From contig NZ_JAJNDA010000012.1 in assembly GCF_021026295.1 (NCBI RefSeq), positions 1 to 64,000 of the forward strand: 64,000 bases of DNA, read 5' to 3'. Both the position numbers and the translations under genes were made by a program. The stretch comes from Actinomycetospora soli. GTDB taxonomy: Bacteria; Actinomycetota; Actinomycetes; Mycobacteriales; Pseudonocardiaceae. Numbering within the stretch: position 1 is the stretch's first letter; each line of letters opens with the position of its first letter. Shown here piece after piece: positions 1 to 10,182 of this stretch. The notes beneath the pieces are model-generated. The model did not search any database, was not told the origin of the DNA, and worked only from the letters and a program-made list of their open reading frames with translations.

Positions 1-2
1 AC

Positions 3-50
3 ATCGCTCCGCGCGTCCGGATCTCGGACCTCCACGACCCGTCGTCGTGA
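3..50 (+). CDS. C-terminal end of an unidentified protein (cut by window edge)
   Basis: Reading from base 3 gives IAPRVRISDLHDPSS followed by TGA. Nearly every codon ends in G or C, as in real genes of this window, so this is plausibly the tail of a plus-strand gene that starts left of the window. Fifteen residues are too few to name a family. It converges on the TetR gene. Confidence 0.3.
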   Translation: MAPRVRISDLHDPSS

Positions 51-73
51 TCACCGCGCACCTGCGCCCGGGT

Positions 74-89
74 GTCGAGGGGGCTCGAC
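74..89. terminator. Short hairpin between convergent genes
   Basis: GTCGAG and CTCGAC pair across a GGGG loop between the end of the left-edge reading frame and the end of the TetR gene. The stem is only 6 bp and has no T-run, so this is a weak call. Confidence 0.25.
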
Positions 90-129
90 GACCCTCGGCC
101 GGCCGGTCGGGTGGGCCGCGCGGCCGTCG

Positions 130-762
130 TCAGGACCCGGGATCGACCGCGATCAGGGCCCAGACGGTGTCGACGACGCGCTCGGCGAAGGGACGGCCCC
201 CGGGATCGCCGCGCAGGAACGCCCCGAAGAAGCTGCCGAAGCACATCGTGGTGAGCGCGTCGGTGTCGAGGTCCGCGCGGACGTGCCCGCGCTCCTGCAG
301 CCCGGTGAGCACGTCGAGGAGGAGCCGCAGCCGGGGTTCGACCGCCCGCTCCCGCAGCAGCTCCAGCAGCTCGGGCGCGCGCGGCTGCTCGCCCATGAAC
401 CCGCCCTGCAGGACGATCGCCTCGGGGTTGGCGTAGCAGGGATCGACCCGGCGCACGGCCTCGGCGAACGCCTCGCGGGGCGGGAGGGCCTCGAGGTCGA
501 GCGGCGGGTAGCTGTCGAGCTGGGCCCGGAAGCCCCAGTCCAGAGCGTCGACGACCAACGCGAACTTGCCCGACCAGCGCCGGTAGAGGGTCGGCCGGGA
601 CACACCGGCGTCGGAGGCGATGTCCCCGAGGGTCATCTTCGAGTAGCCGTCGAGTACGAGCCGTCGACGGGTCGCACGGATGATCGCCTCATCGAGCGCC
701 GGGTCGCGGGGGCGGCCGCCGGGGCTCGGTTCGCCGGCTGCCGCTCCGTCCACGGCCCGCAC
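130..762 (-). CDS. TetR/AcrR-family transcriptional regulator
   Basis: The protein has about 210 residues, the usual TetR size. The N-terminal helix-turn-helix is recognisable in the stretch TLGDIASDAGVSRPTLYRRW near residues 40-60, followed by a mainly helical ligand-binding domain. I chose the GTG at 762 because it lies one base after the TAG stop of the upstream nitroreductase gene; a GTG at 753 is also possible. It is the last gene of a three-gene operon with a nitroreductase and a DUF4863 protein, so it probably controls that operon through the inverted repeat at 2028-2050. The ligand is unknown; a nitroaromatic acid is the natural guess. Confidence 0.85.
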   Translation of the reverse strand: MRAVDGAAAGEPSPGGRPRDPALDEAIIRATRRRLVLDGYSKMTLGDIASDAGVSRPTLYRRWSGKFALVVDALDWGFRAQLDSYPPLDLEALPPREAFAEAVRRVDPCYANPEAIVLQGGFMGEQPRAPELLELLRERAVEPRLRLLLDVLTGLQERGHVRADLDTDALTTMCFGSFFGAFLRGDPGGRPFAERVVDTVWALIAVDPGS

Positions 763-763
763 C

Positions 764-1468
764 CTACGAGCCGTGGAACGTGGCGAACGCGGAGACCGGC
801 TCGCGGGGCGTGACCACGTCGTCGAGCGGGTGGTCGTGGTCGGCGTGGCCCAGGGCGAGGCCGCAGACCACGATCTCGTCGTCGGCGATGGGGAGGTGCC
901 GGCGCAGCACGCGGTGGAAGTCGAGGAACGAGGCCTGCGCGCAGGTGTCCAGCCCCGCCTCGCGCGCAGCGAGCATGAGGCCCTGCAGGAACTGCCCGGC
1001 ATCGACGAGCGCCCCGACGAGCGGGTGGGCGCTCACCGTCAGGATCATCCCGACCGGCGCGCCGAAGAACGCGTAGTTGCGCCGGTGGTGGCGGTCCCGG
1101 CCGTCGGCGTCGTCGTGCTCGACGCCGAGGGTGCGCCGGTAGAGCCGGTCACCGAACTCCGCGCGGCGGCTCCGGAACGGCTCGACCCACGCGTCGGGCG
1201 CCGGCTGGTAGGGGTAGCCGGGCTGCCGGTCGCGTCGGCCGGCGTCGAGCGCCGCCCACAGGTCCTCGGTCAGTCGCCGCTTCGCGTCGCCGGTCACCAC
1301 GTGCACCCGCCACGGCTGGACGTTGGAGTTGCTCGCCGCGCGGGACGCCAGGGCCAGCAACTCCTCGATGACCTCGCGCGGCACCGGCGTCGGCCGGAAG
1401 GCGCGGACGCTGCGCCGGGTCCGCAGCGCGTCGGACACCGAGGCGGCGGTGCGCTGCGCCACGGTCAC
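764..1468 (-). CDS. Nitroreductase-family flavoprotein (possible 4-nitrobenzoate reductase, PnbA-like)
   Basis: A 234-residue NfsA/FRase-type flavoprotein. The N-terminal ALRTRRSVRAF and the ASNSNVQPW segment around residue 50 are the FMN-phosphate and isoalloxazine contact motifs of this family. Such enzymes reduce aromatic nitro groups with NAD(P)H. The GTG start overlaps the TGA of the upstream gene as GTGA, so the two are translationally coupled. Because that neighbour looks like a 4-hydroxylaminobenzoate lyase, the expected substrate is 4-nitrobenzoate, reduced to the hydroxylamine that the lyase uses. Family membership is clear; the substrate is inferred from context only. Confidence 0.85.
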   Translation of the reverse strand: MTVAQRTAASVSDALRTRRSVRAFRPTPVPREVIEELLALASRAASNSNVQPWRVHVVTGDAKRRLTEDLWAALDAGRRDRQPGYPYQPAPDAWVEPFRSRRAEFGDRLYRRTLGVEHDDADGRDRHHRRNYAFFGAPVGMILTVSAHPLVGALVDAGQFLQGLMLAAREAGLDTCAQASFLDFHRVLRRHLPIADDEIVVCGLALGHADHDHPLDDVVTPREPVSAFATFHGS

Positions 1469-1980
1469 GAGGCGTCCGGCGCGTCGATGTCGTAGGAGAT
1501 GCGCCCGGCCGGCAGGAAGAAGAGGGCGATCACGGCGCCGCCGCGGACCTCGGGGTAGTGGTGACTCGCGGGCTCCGGCGCGGTCCACCCGGCGCCCTGC
1601 CAGCCACGGGGGCCGCCCAGCTGCGCCCCCTCGTCGAGCGGGACCACCATGTTGATCTCACCGTAGGGGTGCTGGTGGTACTGGCCCCGGAACGCCTCGA
1701 CGCTGTCCATGTAGACGGCGGTGACGCTGAACCAGCTCAGCCGCTCGCTCGGCTCCGAGATGCGGCTGCGCCGGTAGTGCGGCCCGTCCACCTCGACGTT
1801 CGCGGCCCAGCCCTGCTGCACGCCCTCGGTGATGATCGCCGCGAGGTCGTCCCACACGGGGTCGCCGGGCCCGTGGTGGGTGTTGAGGTACGCCTCGAGC
1901 TCCTCTCCCGCGGTCTCGTTCCTGATCGTCTCGAGGAAGGGGATGCTGCGGGCGATCAGGTCCTCGGCGGTGGCGCTCAC
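1465..1980 (-). CDS. DUF4863 protein, probable 4-hydroxylaminobenzoate lyase (PnbB-like)
   Basis: A 171-residue protein with the pattern of the DUF4863 / hydroxylaminobenzoate lyase family, including a histidine-rich core QYHQHPYGEIN near residues 101-111 that looks like a cupin-type metal site. The family enzyme PnbB converts 4-hydroxylaminobenzoate to protocatechuate and ammonia. The GTG start has a GAGGAG ribosome site about 5-6 bases upstream. It is the first gene of the operon and directly precedes a nitroreductase, which matches the pnbB/pnbA pairing. I recognised the family from memory of its motif; no search was run. Confidence 0.6.
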   Translation of the reverse strand: MSATAEDLIARSIPFLETIRNETAGEELEAYLNTHHGPGDPVWDDLAAIITEGVQQGWAANVEVDGPHYRRSRISEPSERLSWFSVTAVYMDSVEAFRGQYHQHPYGEINMVVPLDEGAQLGGPRGWQGAGWTAPEPASHHYPEVRGGAVIALFFLPAGRISYDIDAPDAS

Positions 1981-2027
1981 GGGGGCTCCTCGGTGCTCGG
2001 CGGTCGCCTCACGGTAGGAGCCGGTTC

Positions 2028-2050
2028 CGTTACGTGCAAGTCATGTAACG
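2028..2050. promoter_or_regulatory. Inverted repeat, candidate TetR operator for the nitroaromatic operon
   Basis: Arms CGTTACGTG and CATGTAACG are inverted with a 5-base spacer and one mismatch. A further GTAAC follows at once, so GTAAC also forms a direct repeat. The site lies about 50-70 bases before the first gene of the operon, which ends in a TetR gene. Confidence 0.6.
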
Positions 2051-2086
2051 TAACTGCCGCGACGGCGGCTGCCGCGCGACCCGTCG

Positions 2087-2932
2087 TCAGGAAGGAGTGG
2101 CCGCCAGCGCCGCGAAGCGCGTGACGTCGAGCTGCTCGCCCCGCGTGGTCGGGTCGATCCCGGCTGCGCGGAGCCGCCGCTCGGCCTCGGCCGGGGAGCC
2201 GGCCCATCCGGCGAGGGCGGCCCGCAGGCCCTTGCGGCGCTGCGCGAACGCGGCGTCGACGACGGCGAACACGGCCCGCCGGTCCCCCTCCGGCTCCGGG
2301 CGCCGGTCGAAGGCCACGAGCGCCGAGTCGACGCCGGGCACGGGCCAGAACACCCCACGCGGCACGGGCCCGGCGCGCCGGGCGTCGGCGTACCAGGCCA
2401 GCTTCGCGCTCGGCGCGCCGTAGGCGGCCTCGCCGGGTCGCGCGGCGAGGCGGTCGGCGACCTCCGACTGCACCATGACGAGGCCGCGCCGCAGCGACGG
2501 CAGCTCGGCCAGCAGGTGCAGCACCACCGGCACGGCCACGTTGTAGGGCAGGTTCGCGACGAGGGCCGTGGGCGCCACGGGCAGGTCGGCGGCGGTGATG
2601 CGCAGCGCGTCCGCCTGCACGACGTGCAGGGGGCGCTCCGGGGCGTGCTCGGCCGCCGTCGCGGGCAGCCGGTCGGCGAGCGCCGGGTCGATCTCCACCG
2701 CGACCACGGCGGCCGCCTCGTCGAGCAGCGCGAGCGTCAGGGAGCCGAGCCCCGGGCCGACCTCGAGGACCACGTCGTCGGGGGTGAGCTCCGCCAGCCG
2801 CACGATCCGCCGGACGGTGTTGGCGTCGTGCACGAAGTTCTGGCCGAGCTTCTTGGTGGGCCGCACGCCGAGCTCCGCGGCCAGGCCCCGGATCTCACCG
2901 GCCCCGAGCAGACGGACGGGTGCCGGGGTCAC
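2087..2932 (-). CDS. rsmA: 16S rRNA (adenine1518/1519-N6) dimethyltransferase RsmA (KsgA)
   Basis: A 281-residue protein that dimethylates the two adjacent adenines near the 3' end of 16S rRNA during 30S assembly. It shows [10 protein letters not shown] near residue 28, the SAM-binding loop [11 protein letters not shown] near residue 56, the acidic VVAVEIDP, and the catalytic NLPYNV near residue 127. The start is the GTG at 2932; no earlier in-frame start looks better. It follows rpfB, as in other actinobacteria, but ispE, the usual next gene, is absent: the nitroaromatic operon follows instead. Confidence 0.95.
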   Translation of the reverse strand: MTPAPVRLLGAGEIRGLAAELGVRPTKKLGQNFVHDANTVRRIVRLAELTPDDVVLEVGPGLGSLTLALLDEAAAVVAVEIDPALADRLPATAAEHAPERPLHVVQADALRITAADLPVAPTALVANLPYNVAVPVVLHLLAELPSLRRGLVMVQSEVADRLAARPGEAAYGAPSAKLAWYADARRAGPVPRGVFWPVPGVDSALVAFDRRPEPEGDRRAVFAVVDAAFAQRRKGLRAALAGWAGSPAEAERRLRAAGIDPTTRGEQLDVTRFAALAATPS

Positions 2933-2967
2933 GCCGCCATGATCCCAGGCGCCGCTGCCGGTGAACG

Positions 2968-3005
2968 CGGACGGCCCCGGGACCACGTGGTCCCGGGGCC
3001 GTCCG
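2968..3005. terminator. Perfect 19-bp palindrome between rpfB and rsmA
   Basis: The arm starting CGGACGGCCCCGGGACCAC is followed directly by its exact reverse complement. In RNA it would fold into a very stable GC stem with a few bases of loop. There is no T-run. It sits between the rpfB stop and the rsmA start, so it may end rpfB transcripts or set the ratio of the two genes. Confidence 0.6.
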
Positions 3006-3066
3006 ACGATGTGGCGTCCCTGGCGTTCAGTGCCGGCAGTGACGCATTGCTTGCACCCGGAGGGTG

Positions 3067-4635
<1,569 letters not shown>

Positions 4636-4660
4636 TCATCCGTGCTTCCGGGCAGGAACC

Positions 4661-4717
4661 GCATCCGGGTCGGAGCCGACCGGAACCCTGGGGAAGGTTC
4701 CGGGTCATCCCGGATGC
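4661..4717 (-). promoter_or_regulatory. Structured 5' leader of rpfB
   Basis: Within the 298-base gap between tatD and rpfB two nested stems are visible: GCATCCGGG with CCCGGATGC (9 bp), enclosing CCGGAACC with GGTTCCGG (8 bp, 8-base loop). Extra GGAACC/GGTTCC copies flank them and could form alternative pairs. RpfB leaders in mycobacteria have been reported to control expression, so an attenuator or riboswitch is possible. I could not match it to the c-di-AMP (ydaO) riboswitch consensus. Confidence 0.5.
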
Positions 4718-4861
4718 CGGGGGTTGGTTCCATCCCGGCGAGTCACAGCACGGTAACGACCCGGGTGTCAGAACCATCAAGCCGACACGAACGTGGTGCG
4801 CCGAACGGCAGGCCCACGACGACGAGCGCGGTCACCGCGTGCACCTTCGTTCCACGGAGGG

Positions 4862-5722
4862 TCACGGTTGAGGCTGTTCGGCCAGCCGGAAGGCCCGCTG
4901 GGCGTTCCGGGTGGCCGCTGCCGCCAGCTCCTCGACCGGCTCGTCACGGAGCTCCGCGAGGTCTCGGACCGTGTGGGGGACGACGTACGGCTCGTTCGGC
5001 CTACCGCGGTACGGGTGCGGGGTCAGGAACGGCGCGTCGGTCTCGGTCAGCACGAGGTCGGCCGGGGCGTGGGCGGCCGCCTCGCGGAGATCGACGGCGT
5101 TCGCGTTGCGGAAGGTCGCGGTGCCCGAGAACGACATGAGCCACCCGTGCTCGGCACAGATCCGCGCCAGCTCGGGCCCGCCGGAGAAGCAGTGGAAGAC
5201 CACCGTCGCCGGGGCGCCCTCGGCCCGCAGGACGTCGACGATCCCGTCGTGGGCCTCGCGGTCGTGGATCACGAGCGGCAGGCCGGTCCGCTTGGCGAGG
5301 TCGACGTGCCACGCGAACGCCTCGCGCTGGACCTCCAGCGGCGCGCAGTCCGCGCGCCGCGTGGTCCAGTAGTCGTCGAGCCCGGACTCCCCGACGGCGA
5401 CGACGCGGGGCAGCGTCGTGAGGCGCTCCAGCTCGGCGCGCGCGGCGTCGTCGAGGTCGTTCGAGCGGGTCGGGTGCAGCCCGACCGCGGCGAACACGCG
5501 CGCGTCGGTGCCCGCCGCCCACGCCGCCCACCGCGCCGAGGCGAGGTCGTCGGCCGTCGTCACCATCGCCGTCACGCCGGCCGTGGTGGCCCGGTCGAGC
5601 ACCTGGGCGAGCACGTCCGGCTCGCTCGCCCCGCACGCGTCGAGGTGGGTGTGGGCGTCGATCACCCCGCCCCGGATCGGCTCCGGGACGGGGGGTGGGA
5701 CGTTGCGGTCACCCTTCGGCAT
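4862..5722 (-). CDS. tatD: TatD-family metal-dependent deoxyribonuclease
   Basis: 286 residues with the TatD TIM-barrel metal site: DAHTHLD near residue 22, GESGLD near 112, the histidine of VIHDRE near 151, FHCFSG near 175, and [10 protein letters not shown] near 223. TatD enzymes act as Mg2+-dependent 3'-5' exonucleases or related hydrolases. The ATG at 5722 lies inside the 3' end of metG (14-base overlap), so translation is probably coupled. The gene lies between metG and rpfB in the conserved actinobacterial order. Confidence 0.93.
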   Translation of the reverse strand: MPKGDRNVPPPVPEPIRGGVIDAHTHLDACGASEPDVLAQVLDRATTAGVTAMVTTADDLASARWAAWAAGTDARVFAAVGLHPTRSNDLDDAARAELERLTTLPRVVAVGESGLDDYWTTRRADCAPLEVQREAFAWHVDLAKRTGLPLVIHDREAHDGIVDVLRAEGAPATVVFHCFSGGPELARICAEHGWLMSFSGTATFRNANAVDLREAAAHAPADLVLTETDAPFLTPHPYRGRPNEPYVVPHTVRDLAELRDEPVEELAAAATRNAQRAFRLAEQPQP

Positions 5723-7505
5723 GGATGGGCGCCCAGGACGGGCCGGTCTCCCCCAGCGCGGTGTCGAGCTTCGCGAACAGCGGCGTCGGCCGCGACAACG
5801 GCCGCCCGACGGGGATCGGGGTCGACTCCCAGCGCGCCTGCTCGTGGGCGTAGTCGCCGGTGAGCACGGAGTGGGTGGTGCCGAGGTCGGTGGTCCCGCC
5901 CTCGACGCGCTCCGGCTGCGCCGCCCACACGCCGGTGCCGCCGAGGGCCTCGTGGACCTTCTGCGCGGCGTGCGGGAGGAACGGCGTCAGCAGCGTGTTG
6001 GCGTCCTGGACCACCTGCAGGGCCGTGTGCAGGATCGTGTCCCGCCGTGGCGGGTCGTCCTTGCGCTTCCAGGGCTCCTCGTGGCTCAGGTAGGCGTTGG
6101 CCGCCCCGACCACGCGCATCGCCTCGGACGCGGCCGCCTTGAACCGCGAGCGCTGCAGGTGCGCGCCGACCGTGGTGAACGCCGCCCGCGACTGCGCGAG
6201 CAGCTCGGCGTCGGCGGCCTCGGGACGCGTCGGCTCCGGGACCGCGCCGACGTTCTTCGCGGCCATGGACACCGAGCGGTTGACGAGGTTGCCCCACTCG
6301 TTGGCCAGCTCGAAGTTGGTGCGGCGGACGAACTCGTCCCAGGTGAAGTCCGTGTCCTGGTTCTCCGGGCCCGCGACGGCGATGAAGTAGCGCAGCGCGT
6401 CCGGGCCGAACTCGCGCAGGAAGTCCCCGACGTAGATGACGGTGCCGCGGCTCGTCGAGAACTTGGAGCCGGACATCGTCAGGAACTCGCTGGAGACGAC
6501 CTCCGTGGGCAGGTTGAGGGTGCCGAACTCGCCGGGCGTCCCGCCCTTGTCCCCCGCGCCGTTCTGGCCGAGCAGCAGCGCGGGCCAGATCAGCGAGTGG
6601 AAGACGATGTTGTCCTTGCCCATGAAGTAGTAGGCGCTGGCCTCCGGGTCGCACCACCACTGCTTCCAGGCGTCCGGGTCGCCGGAGCGCTCCGCCCACT
6701 CGACCGAGGCCGACAGGTAGCCGATGACCGCGTCGAACCAGACGTAGAACCGCTTCATCGGCGCGTCCCGCCAGCCGTCGAGCGGGACCTTCACGCCCCA
6801 GTCGAGGTCGCGGGTGATGGCGCGGGGACGCAGGTCGTCGAGCAGGTTGCGGCTGAAGTTGAGGACGTTCGGCCGCCAGTTCGTCCGGGTGTCCAGCCAC
6901 GACGCGAGCGACTGGGAGAACGCCGGCAGGTCGAGCATGAGGTGCTCGGTCTCGCGGAACTCCGGGACCTCGCCGTTGATCCGGCTGCGCGGGTCCTTGA
7001 GGTCGGCCGGGTCGAGCTGGTTGCCGCAGTTGTCGCACTGGTCGCCGCGCGCACTGGGGTAGCCGCAGATCGGGCAGGTGCCCTCGATGTAGCGGTCGGG
7101 CAGCGTGCGGCCGGTCGACGGGCTGATCGCGCCGAGGGTCTTCTCCCCGAACACGTAGCCGTTGCGCCAGAGCCCCTCGAACATCCCCTGGACCACGCGG
7201 TGGTGGTTGTCGGTGGAGGTGCGGGTGAACAGGTCGTAGGACAGCCCGAGGCCCACCAGGTCGTCCTGGATCACCCGGGAGTACCGGTCGACGAGCTCGC
7301 GCGGGGAGGTGCCCTCGGCGTCGGCCTGCACCTGGATCGGCGTCCCGTGCTCGTCGGTGCCCGACACCATGAGCACCCGGTTCCCGACCATCCGCTGGTA
7401 GCGGGAGAACACGTCGGAGGGCACACCGAAGCCGGACACGTGGCCGATGTGCCGGGGGCCGTTCGCGTAGGGCCACGCGACGGCGGTCAGCACGGACTCG
7501 CTCAT
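5709..7505 (-). CDS. metG: Methionyl-tRNA synthetase
   Basis: 598 residues, charging tRNA-Met with methionine. The class I signature HIGH is at residues 19-22 and the KMSKS-equivalent is KFSTS at 348-352. Four zinc-site cysteines (C144, C147, C157, C160) form the CPxC...CxxC knuckle of the connective peptide. WFDAVIGY near 256 and the anticodon-binding helical domain follow. There is no C-terminal tRNA-binding EMAP-type domain. It follows upp by 41 bases and overlaps tatD. Confidence 0.97.
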   Translation of the reverse strand: MSESVLTAVAWPYANGPRHIGHVSGFGVPSDVFSRYQRMVGNRVLMVSGTDEHGTPIQVQADAEGTSPRELVDRYSRVIQDDLVGLGLSYDLFTRTSTDNHHRVVQGMFEGLWRNGYVFGEKTLGAISPSTGRTLPDRYIEGTCPICGYPSARGDQCDNCGNQLDPADLKDPRSRINGEVPEFRETEHLMLDLPAFSQSLASWLDTRTNWRPNVLNFSRNLLDDLRPRAITRDLDWGVKVPLDGWRDAPMKRFYVWFDAVIGYLSASVEWAERSGDPDAWKQWWCDPEASAYYFMGKDNIVFHSLIWPALLLGQNGAGDKGGTPGEFGTLNLPTEVVSSEFLTMSGSKFSTSRGTVIYVGDFLREFGPDALRYFIAVAGPENQDTDFTWDEFVRRTNFELANEWGNLVNRSVSMAAKNVGAVPEPTRPEAADAELLAQSRAAFTTVGAHLQRSRFKAAASEAMRVVGAANAYLSHEEPWKRKDDPPRRDTILHTALQVVQDANTLLTPFLPHAAQKVHEALGGTGVWAAQPERVEGGTTDLGTTHSVLTGDYAHEQARWESTPIPVGRPLSRPTPLFAKLDTALGETGPSWAPIHAEG

Positions 7506-7546
7506 GTCCTCATTCTCCCGGTGCGCGCCACCGGGCTCCGCGCGGG

Positions 7547-8167
7547 CTACATGGCGCCGAACTGCCGGTCCCCGGCGTCACCCAGGCCGGGGACGATGTA
7601 GCCGTACTCGTTGAGCCGTTCGTCGACCGTGGCGGTCACGACCCGCACCGTGGGGTGCGCCGCGCGGAGCCGCTCGACACCCTCCGGTGCCGCCACGACG
7701 CACACCGCGGTGACGTCGTCGGCGCCGCGCGCGGCGAGCAGGTCGATCGTGTGGGCCATCGAGCCGCCGGTGGCGAGCATCGGGTCGAGCACGAAGACCG
7801 GCCGACCCGCGAGGTCGCCGGGCAGGGACTCCATGTACGGCGTCGGCTGCAGGGTCTCCTCGTCGCGGGCCACCCCGACGAAGCCCATGAGCGCACCGGG
7901 CACCTGCGCGTGGGCCGCCTCGGCCATGCCGAGACCGGCGCGCAGCACGGGCACGAGCACCGGCGGCGCGGCCAGCGCGGTCCCGGCGGTGTCGGCGACC
8001 GGCGTGGTCACCCGCGTCTCGGTCACCGGCGCCTCGCGCAGCGCCTCGTACACGAGCATCGTCGTGAGGTCGCGGACGGCGGCGCGGAACGCGGCACGGT
8101 CGGTGCGGGCGTCGCGCAGCGCGGTGAGGCGCACGCGCGCGAGCGGATGGTCCACGACGAGCAGCAT
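7547..8167 (-). CDS. upp: Uracil phosphoribosyltransferase
   Basis: 206 residues, the normal size for Upp. It converts uracil and PRPP to UMP in pyrimidine salvage. The sequence shows PVLRAGLGM near 73-81, the PRPP-binding loop [13 protein letters not shown] near 125-137, and the uracil-binding C-terminus [15 protein letters not shown]. The ATG at 8167 is preceded by an extended -10-like TAGGTT about 8 bases away, which suggests a leaderless or near-leaderless transcript. Confidence 0.97.
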   Translation of the reverse strand: MLLVVDHPLARVRLTALRDARTDRAAFRAAVRDLTTMLVYEALREAPVTETRVTTPVADTAGTALAAPPVLVPVLRAGLGMAEAAHAQVPGALMGFVGVARDEETLQPTPYMESLPGDLAGRPVFVLDPMLATGGSMAHTIDLLAARGADDVTAVCVVAAPEGVERLRAAHPTVRVVTATVDERLNEYGYIVPGLGDAGDRQFGAM

Positions 8168-8175
8168 GTCGCCGC

Positions 8176-8219
8176 AACCTAGTCGCCGACGCGTCCCGGC
8201 ACACCGCGGCCTGGCATCC
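8176..8219. promoter_or_regulatory. Divergent near-leaderless promoters (upp and MDMPI-like gene)
   Basis: On the minus strand TAGGTT (8176-8181) ends 8 bases before the upp ATG. On the plus strand CATCCT (8214-8219) ends 8 bases before the GTG at 8228. Both match the loose actinobacterial -10 pattern at the spacing expected for transcripts that begin at or next to the start codon. Confidence 0.45.
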
Positions 8220-8227
8220 TGCGGGCC

Positions 8228-8911
8228 GTGGTCGCCGCCGCCTACCGCTCCGGTCACGCCCGCGTCGTCGCGCTCCTCGAGGGCCTTCCCGACGACGGGT
8301 GGCGCCGGCCGGTGCCCGCCTGCCCGGACTGGACCGTGCGCGACCTCCTCGCGCACCTGGTCGGGACGTCCGCCGACGTCGCCGCCCGGCGGACGGCCGG
8401 CTTCGCGGGTCCGGACTGGACCGCCGGCCACGTCCGCGACCGGGCCGACGCCGACGTCGGGACCCTCCTCGCCGAGTGGGAGGAGAGTCTGCCGGCGACG
8501 GCGGAGGCGCTCGACGAGCGCCGGGTCCCCGCCGCCGTCGTCGGGGACCTGACCGTGCACGAGGGCGACCTCGTCGAGGCGCTCGGGGCGCCGCGGCCGC
8601 CCTGGGACGGGTGGGCGCCGACCGCCTCAGTGCTCGTCCGGCAGGTGGTGAAGGGCATCCGGGGGCCGCAGGCGCTGGTGGTGCGGGCCGGCGGGACCGA
8701 GTGGCGCAGCCCGGAGGACACGCGCGAGGACGTCGTCCGCAGCGTGTTGCGGGTCGACCTGTACGAGCTCTACCGCGGTCTGAGCAGCCGGCGCAGCCGG
8801 GCGCAGATGCGGGGCTGGGACTGGGAGGGCCCGACCGACCCGTGGGTCGACGGACTCCCGGTGCACGGCCCCCGTGACGACGAACAGCCGGTGCCCCCTC
8901 CTCCGGTCTGA
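8228..8911 (+). CDS. Maleylpyruvate isomerase-like (MDMPI / TIGR03083 type) protein
   Basis: 227 residues. [15 protein letters not shown] near residues 32-46 is the N-terminal signature of the mycothiol-dependent maleylpyruvate isomerase-like family, in which the histidine of AHL is a metal ligand. The C-terminal part ([18 protein letters not shown]) fits the family's second domain. The true substrate of such DinB-like proteins is usually unknown; some are mycothiol S-transferases. The GTG start is preceded by a -10-like CATCCT. The stop codon lies inside the hairpin at 8888-8925. Confidence 0.75.
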   Translation: MVAAAYRSGHARVVALLEGLPDDGWRRPVPACPDWTVRDLLAHLVGTSADVAARRTAGFAGPDWTAGHVRDRADADVGTLLAEWEESLPATAEALDERRVPAAVVGDLTVHEGDLVEALGAPRPPWDGWAPTASVLVRQVVKGIRGPQALVVRAGGTEWRSPEDTREDVVRSVLRVDLYELYRGLSSRRSRAQMRGWDWEGPTDPWVDGLPVHGPRDDEQPVPPPPV

Positions 8912-8925
8912 GGAGCGGGCACCGG
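8888..8925. terminator. Bidirectional terminator between MDMPI-like gene and array copy 1
   Basis: CCGGTGCCC and GGGCACCGG, then CTCCTC and GAGGAG, pair around a CGGTCT loop with one internal mismatch. It overlaps the stop codon of the plus-strand gene and lies 20 bases after the minus-strand copy 1. Confidence 0.75.
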
Positions 8926-8944
8926 CTGCACGGTGTGGCGTGGG

Positions 8945-9295
8945 TCAGATCGGGAGCAGGCCCGTGATCGTCTCGACGATCGAGGAGGTCTCGGTGACGT
9001 CCGAGTTCTCGGTGCGGGTGTCGCCGTTGACGACGTCGCCGCCGGCCACGTTGTTCGCCGAGCCGATCTGGTTGCCGTTGAGGATGTCGCAGACGTTGCT
9101 GGCGTCGAGGGCCTGGTCGCCGCCCGTGGTGTCGCCGAGGCTACGGCCCGAGCCGTTCTCCGTGGAGGCGGCGACGGCGTTCGAGCAGCCCTGGGCGGCG
9201 TGGCCCGACTCGTGGGCGGTGGCCACCCCGGTGAGGGTGCCGAGGCCGGCGCCGACGATCAGGGTGCCGATGGCGGCGGAGCGGAAGATCGACAT
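8945..9295 (-). CDS. Array copy 1: small secreted two-cysteine Asn/Gly-rich protein
   Basis: 116 residues. MSIFRSAAIGTLIVGAGLGT and the following residues form a Sec signal peptide, with likely cleavage after VATA (residue 27). The mature protein has exactly two cysteines (C37 in CSN and C69 in CDILNGN), enclosing RSLGDTTGGDQ. After C69 comes an Asn/Gly-rich run, GNQIGSANNVAGGDVVNGDT, ending in TGLLPI. I know no characterised family with this pattern. The layout recalls chaplins and rodlins (small, secreted, two cysteines, N/G-rich, assembling on actinomycete surfaces), but the motifs differ. The ATG start is homologous to those of the other copies. Confidence 0.8.
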   Translation of the reverse strand: MSIFRSAAIGTLIVGAGLGTLTGVATAHESGHAAQGCSNAVAASTENGSGRSLGDTTGGDQALDASNVCDILNGNQIGSANNVAGGDVVNGDTRTENSDVTETSSIVETITGLLPI

Positions 9296-9479
9296 GGTGT
9301 CTCCTTGAGAGGTGGGCCCGGGACCGGGCCGCGAACCGTCCGGGATCGGGGCCCGGACGGGGAGGTCATCGGTGCGCGTCGCGATCGTCGGATCGCGTCG
9401 CGAGGGAAGCGGAGCGGCCGGCGGTGCCGGACCGCGCTCCGATGAACGACCGGGGTGCTCCCGCGCCGTCCGACCCGCG

Positions 9480-9500
9480 GGCCGACGCGTCGCGTCGGCC
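9480..9500 (-). terminator. Hairpin after array copy 2
   Basis: GGCCGACGC and GCGTCGGCC pair perfectly around a 3-base loop, 7 bases after the copy 2 stop codon. No T-run follows. Confidence 0.55.
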
Positions 9501-9507
9501 GTGGGAC

Positions 9508-9915
9508 TCAGAGCCCGAGCAGGTCGCCGAGGATCGGCAGGCCGCCGCCCGCGCCGCCGTCGACCGGGGCGGCCGGGACGGTGGTGGTGCTCTCCTCGGT
9601 CGTGGTGGTGTCGCTGGTGCGCGTGATGTCGGTCAGGTCGCCGTTGCGGATGTCGCCGCCGGCCACGTTGTTGCCCGACAGGACCTCGTTGCCGTTCGCG
9701 ATGTCGCAGAGGTTGTCGGCCGCGATGTCCTGGCTGCCACCGGTGGTGTCGCCGAGCGTGCTGCCGGCGCCGTTCTCGCTGGCGGCCTTGACGCTGTTGG
9801 AGCAGCTCTTGCCCGCGTCGCCGTGGTGGTCCCAGGCCAGCGCCGAGCCGGACATGGCGCCGAGGCCGGCGCCGACGACCACGGTCGCGAGAACGGTGTT
9901 GCGCAGGATCGACAT
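9508..9915 (-). CDS. Array copy 2: small secreted two-cysteine Asn/Gly-rich protein
   Basis: 135 residues starting MSILRN at the ATG 9915, with a GGGGGC ribosome-site-like stretch about 7 bases upstream. The signal peptide probably ends at SALA (residue 27). C38 (CSN) and C70 (CDIANGN) keep the array's 31-residue spacing, with STLGDTTGGSQD between them. The C-terminus is longer than in copy 1 and rich in Thr and Pro (TTTTEESTTTVPAAP) before a Gly/Leu end. Its upstream region carries the conserved element 10014-10048. Confidence 0.8.
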   Translation of the reverse strand: MSILRNTVLATVVVGAGLGAMSGSALAWDHHGDAGKSCSNSVKAASENGAGSTLGDTTGGSQDIAADNLCDIANGNEVLSGNNVAGGDIRNGDLTDITRTSDTTTTEESTTTVPAAPVDGGAGGGLPILGDLLGL

Positions 9916-10013
9916 TCTGATTGCCCCCGAAATGTGTCGGTCTGACGAAGAGCGCCGGTCCGCGGCAGTGCGCAGCACGGTCACATGGCGGTCAACGGAC
10001 GGCCCAGGCGGTG

Positions 10014-10048
10014 GTCACGGGACAATCACGACGATCCCCCGTTCGTGA
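10014..10048 (-). promoter_or_regulatory. Conserved upstream element of array copy 2
   Basis: On the plus strand GTCACG is followed after 5 bases by ATCACG. The inverted repeat TCACGA / TCGTGA encloses CGATCCCCCGT. The same arrangement, nearly base for base, occurs at 11792-11827 before copy 5. In both cases it begins about 100 bases from the start codon. This looks like a binding site for a shared regulator. Confidence 0.65.
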
Positions 10049-10127
10049 TCGGCGAATCGTTCCGCTACCCGATCGCCAATTTTGGAACACCTTTTCACAC
10101 ACATTCTTTCGAGTGGCGGAACGACGA

Positions 10128-10164
10128 CGGGCCGGCACCCGCCCCGGAGGCGGGTGCCGGCCCG
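10128..10164 (-). terminator. Strong hairpin after array copy 3
   Basis: CGGGCCGGCACCCGCC and its exact complement form a 16-bp stem around CCGGA, 18 bases after the copy 3 stop. The preceding plus-strand bases GAACGACGA plus the CGGGCCGGCACCC arm recur at the copy 8 terminator. Confidence 0.8.
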
Positions 10165-10182
10165 TGGCGCGGCGGGGAGCGG

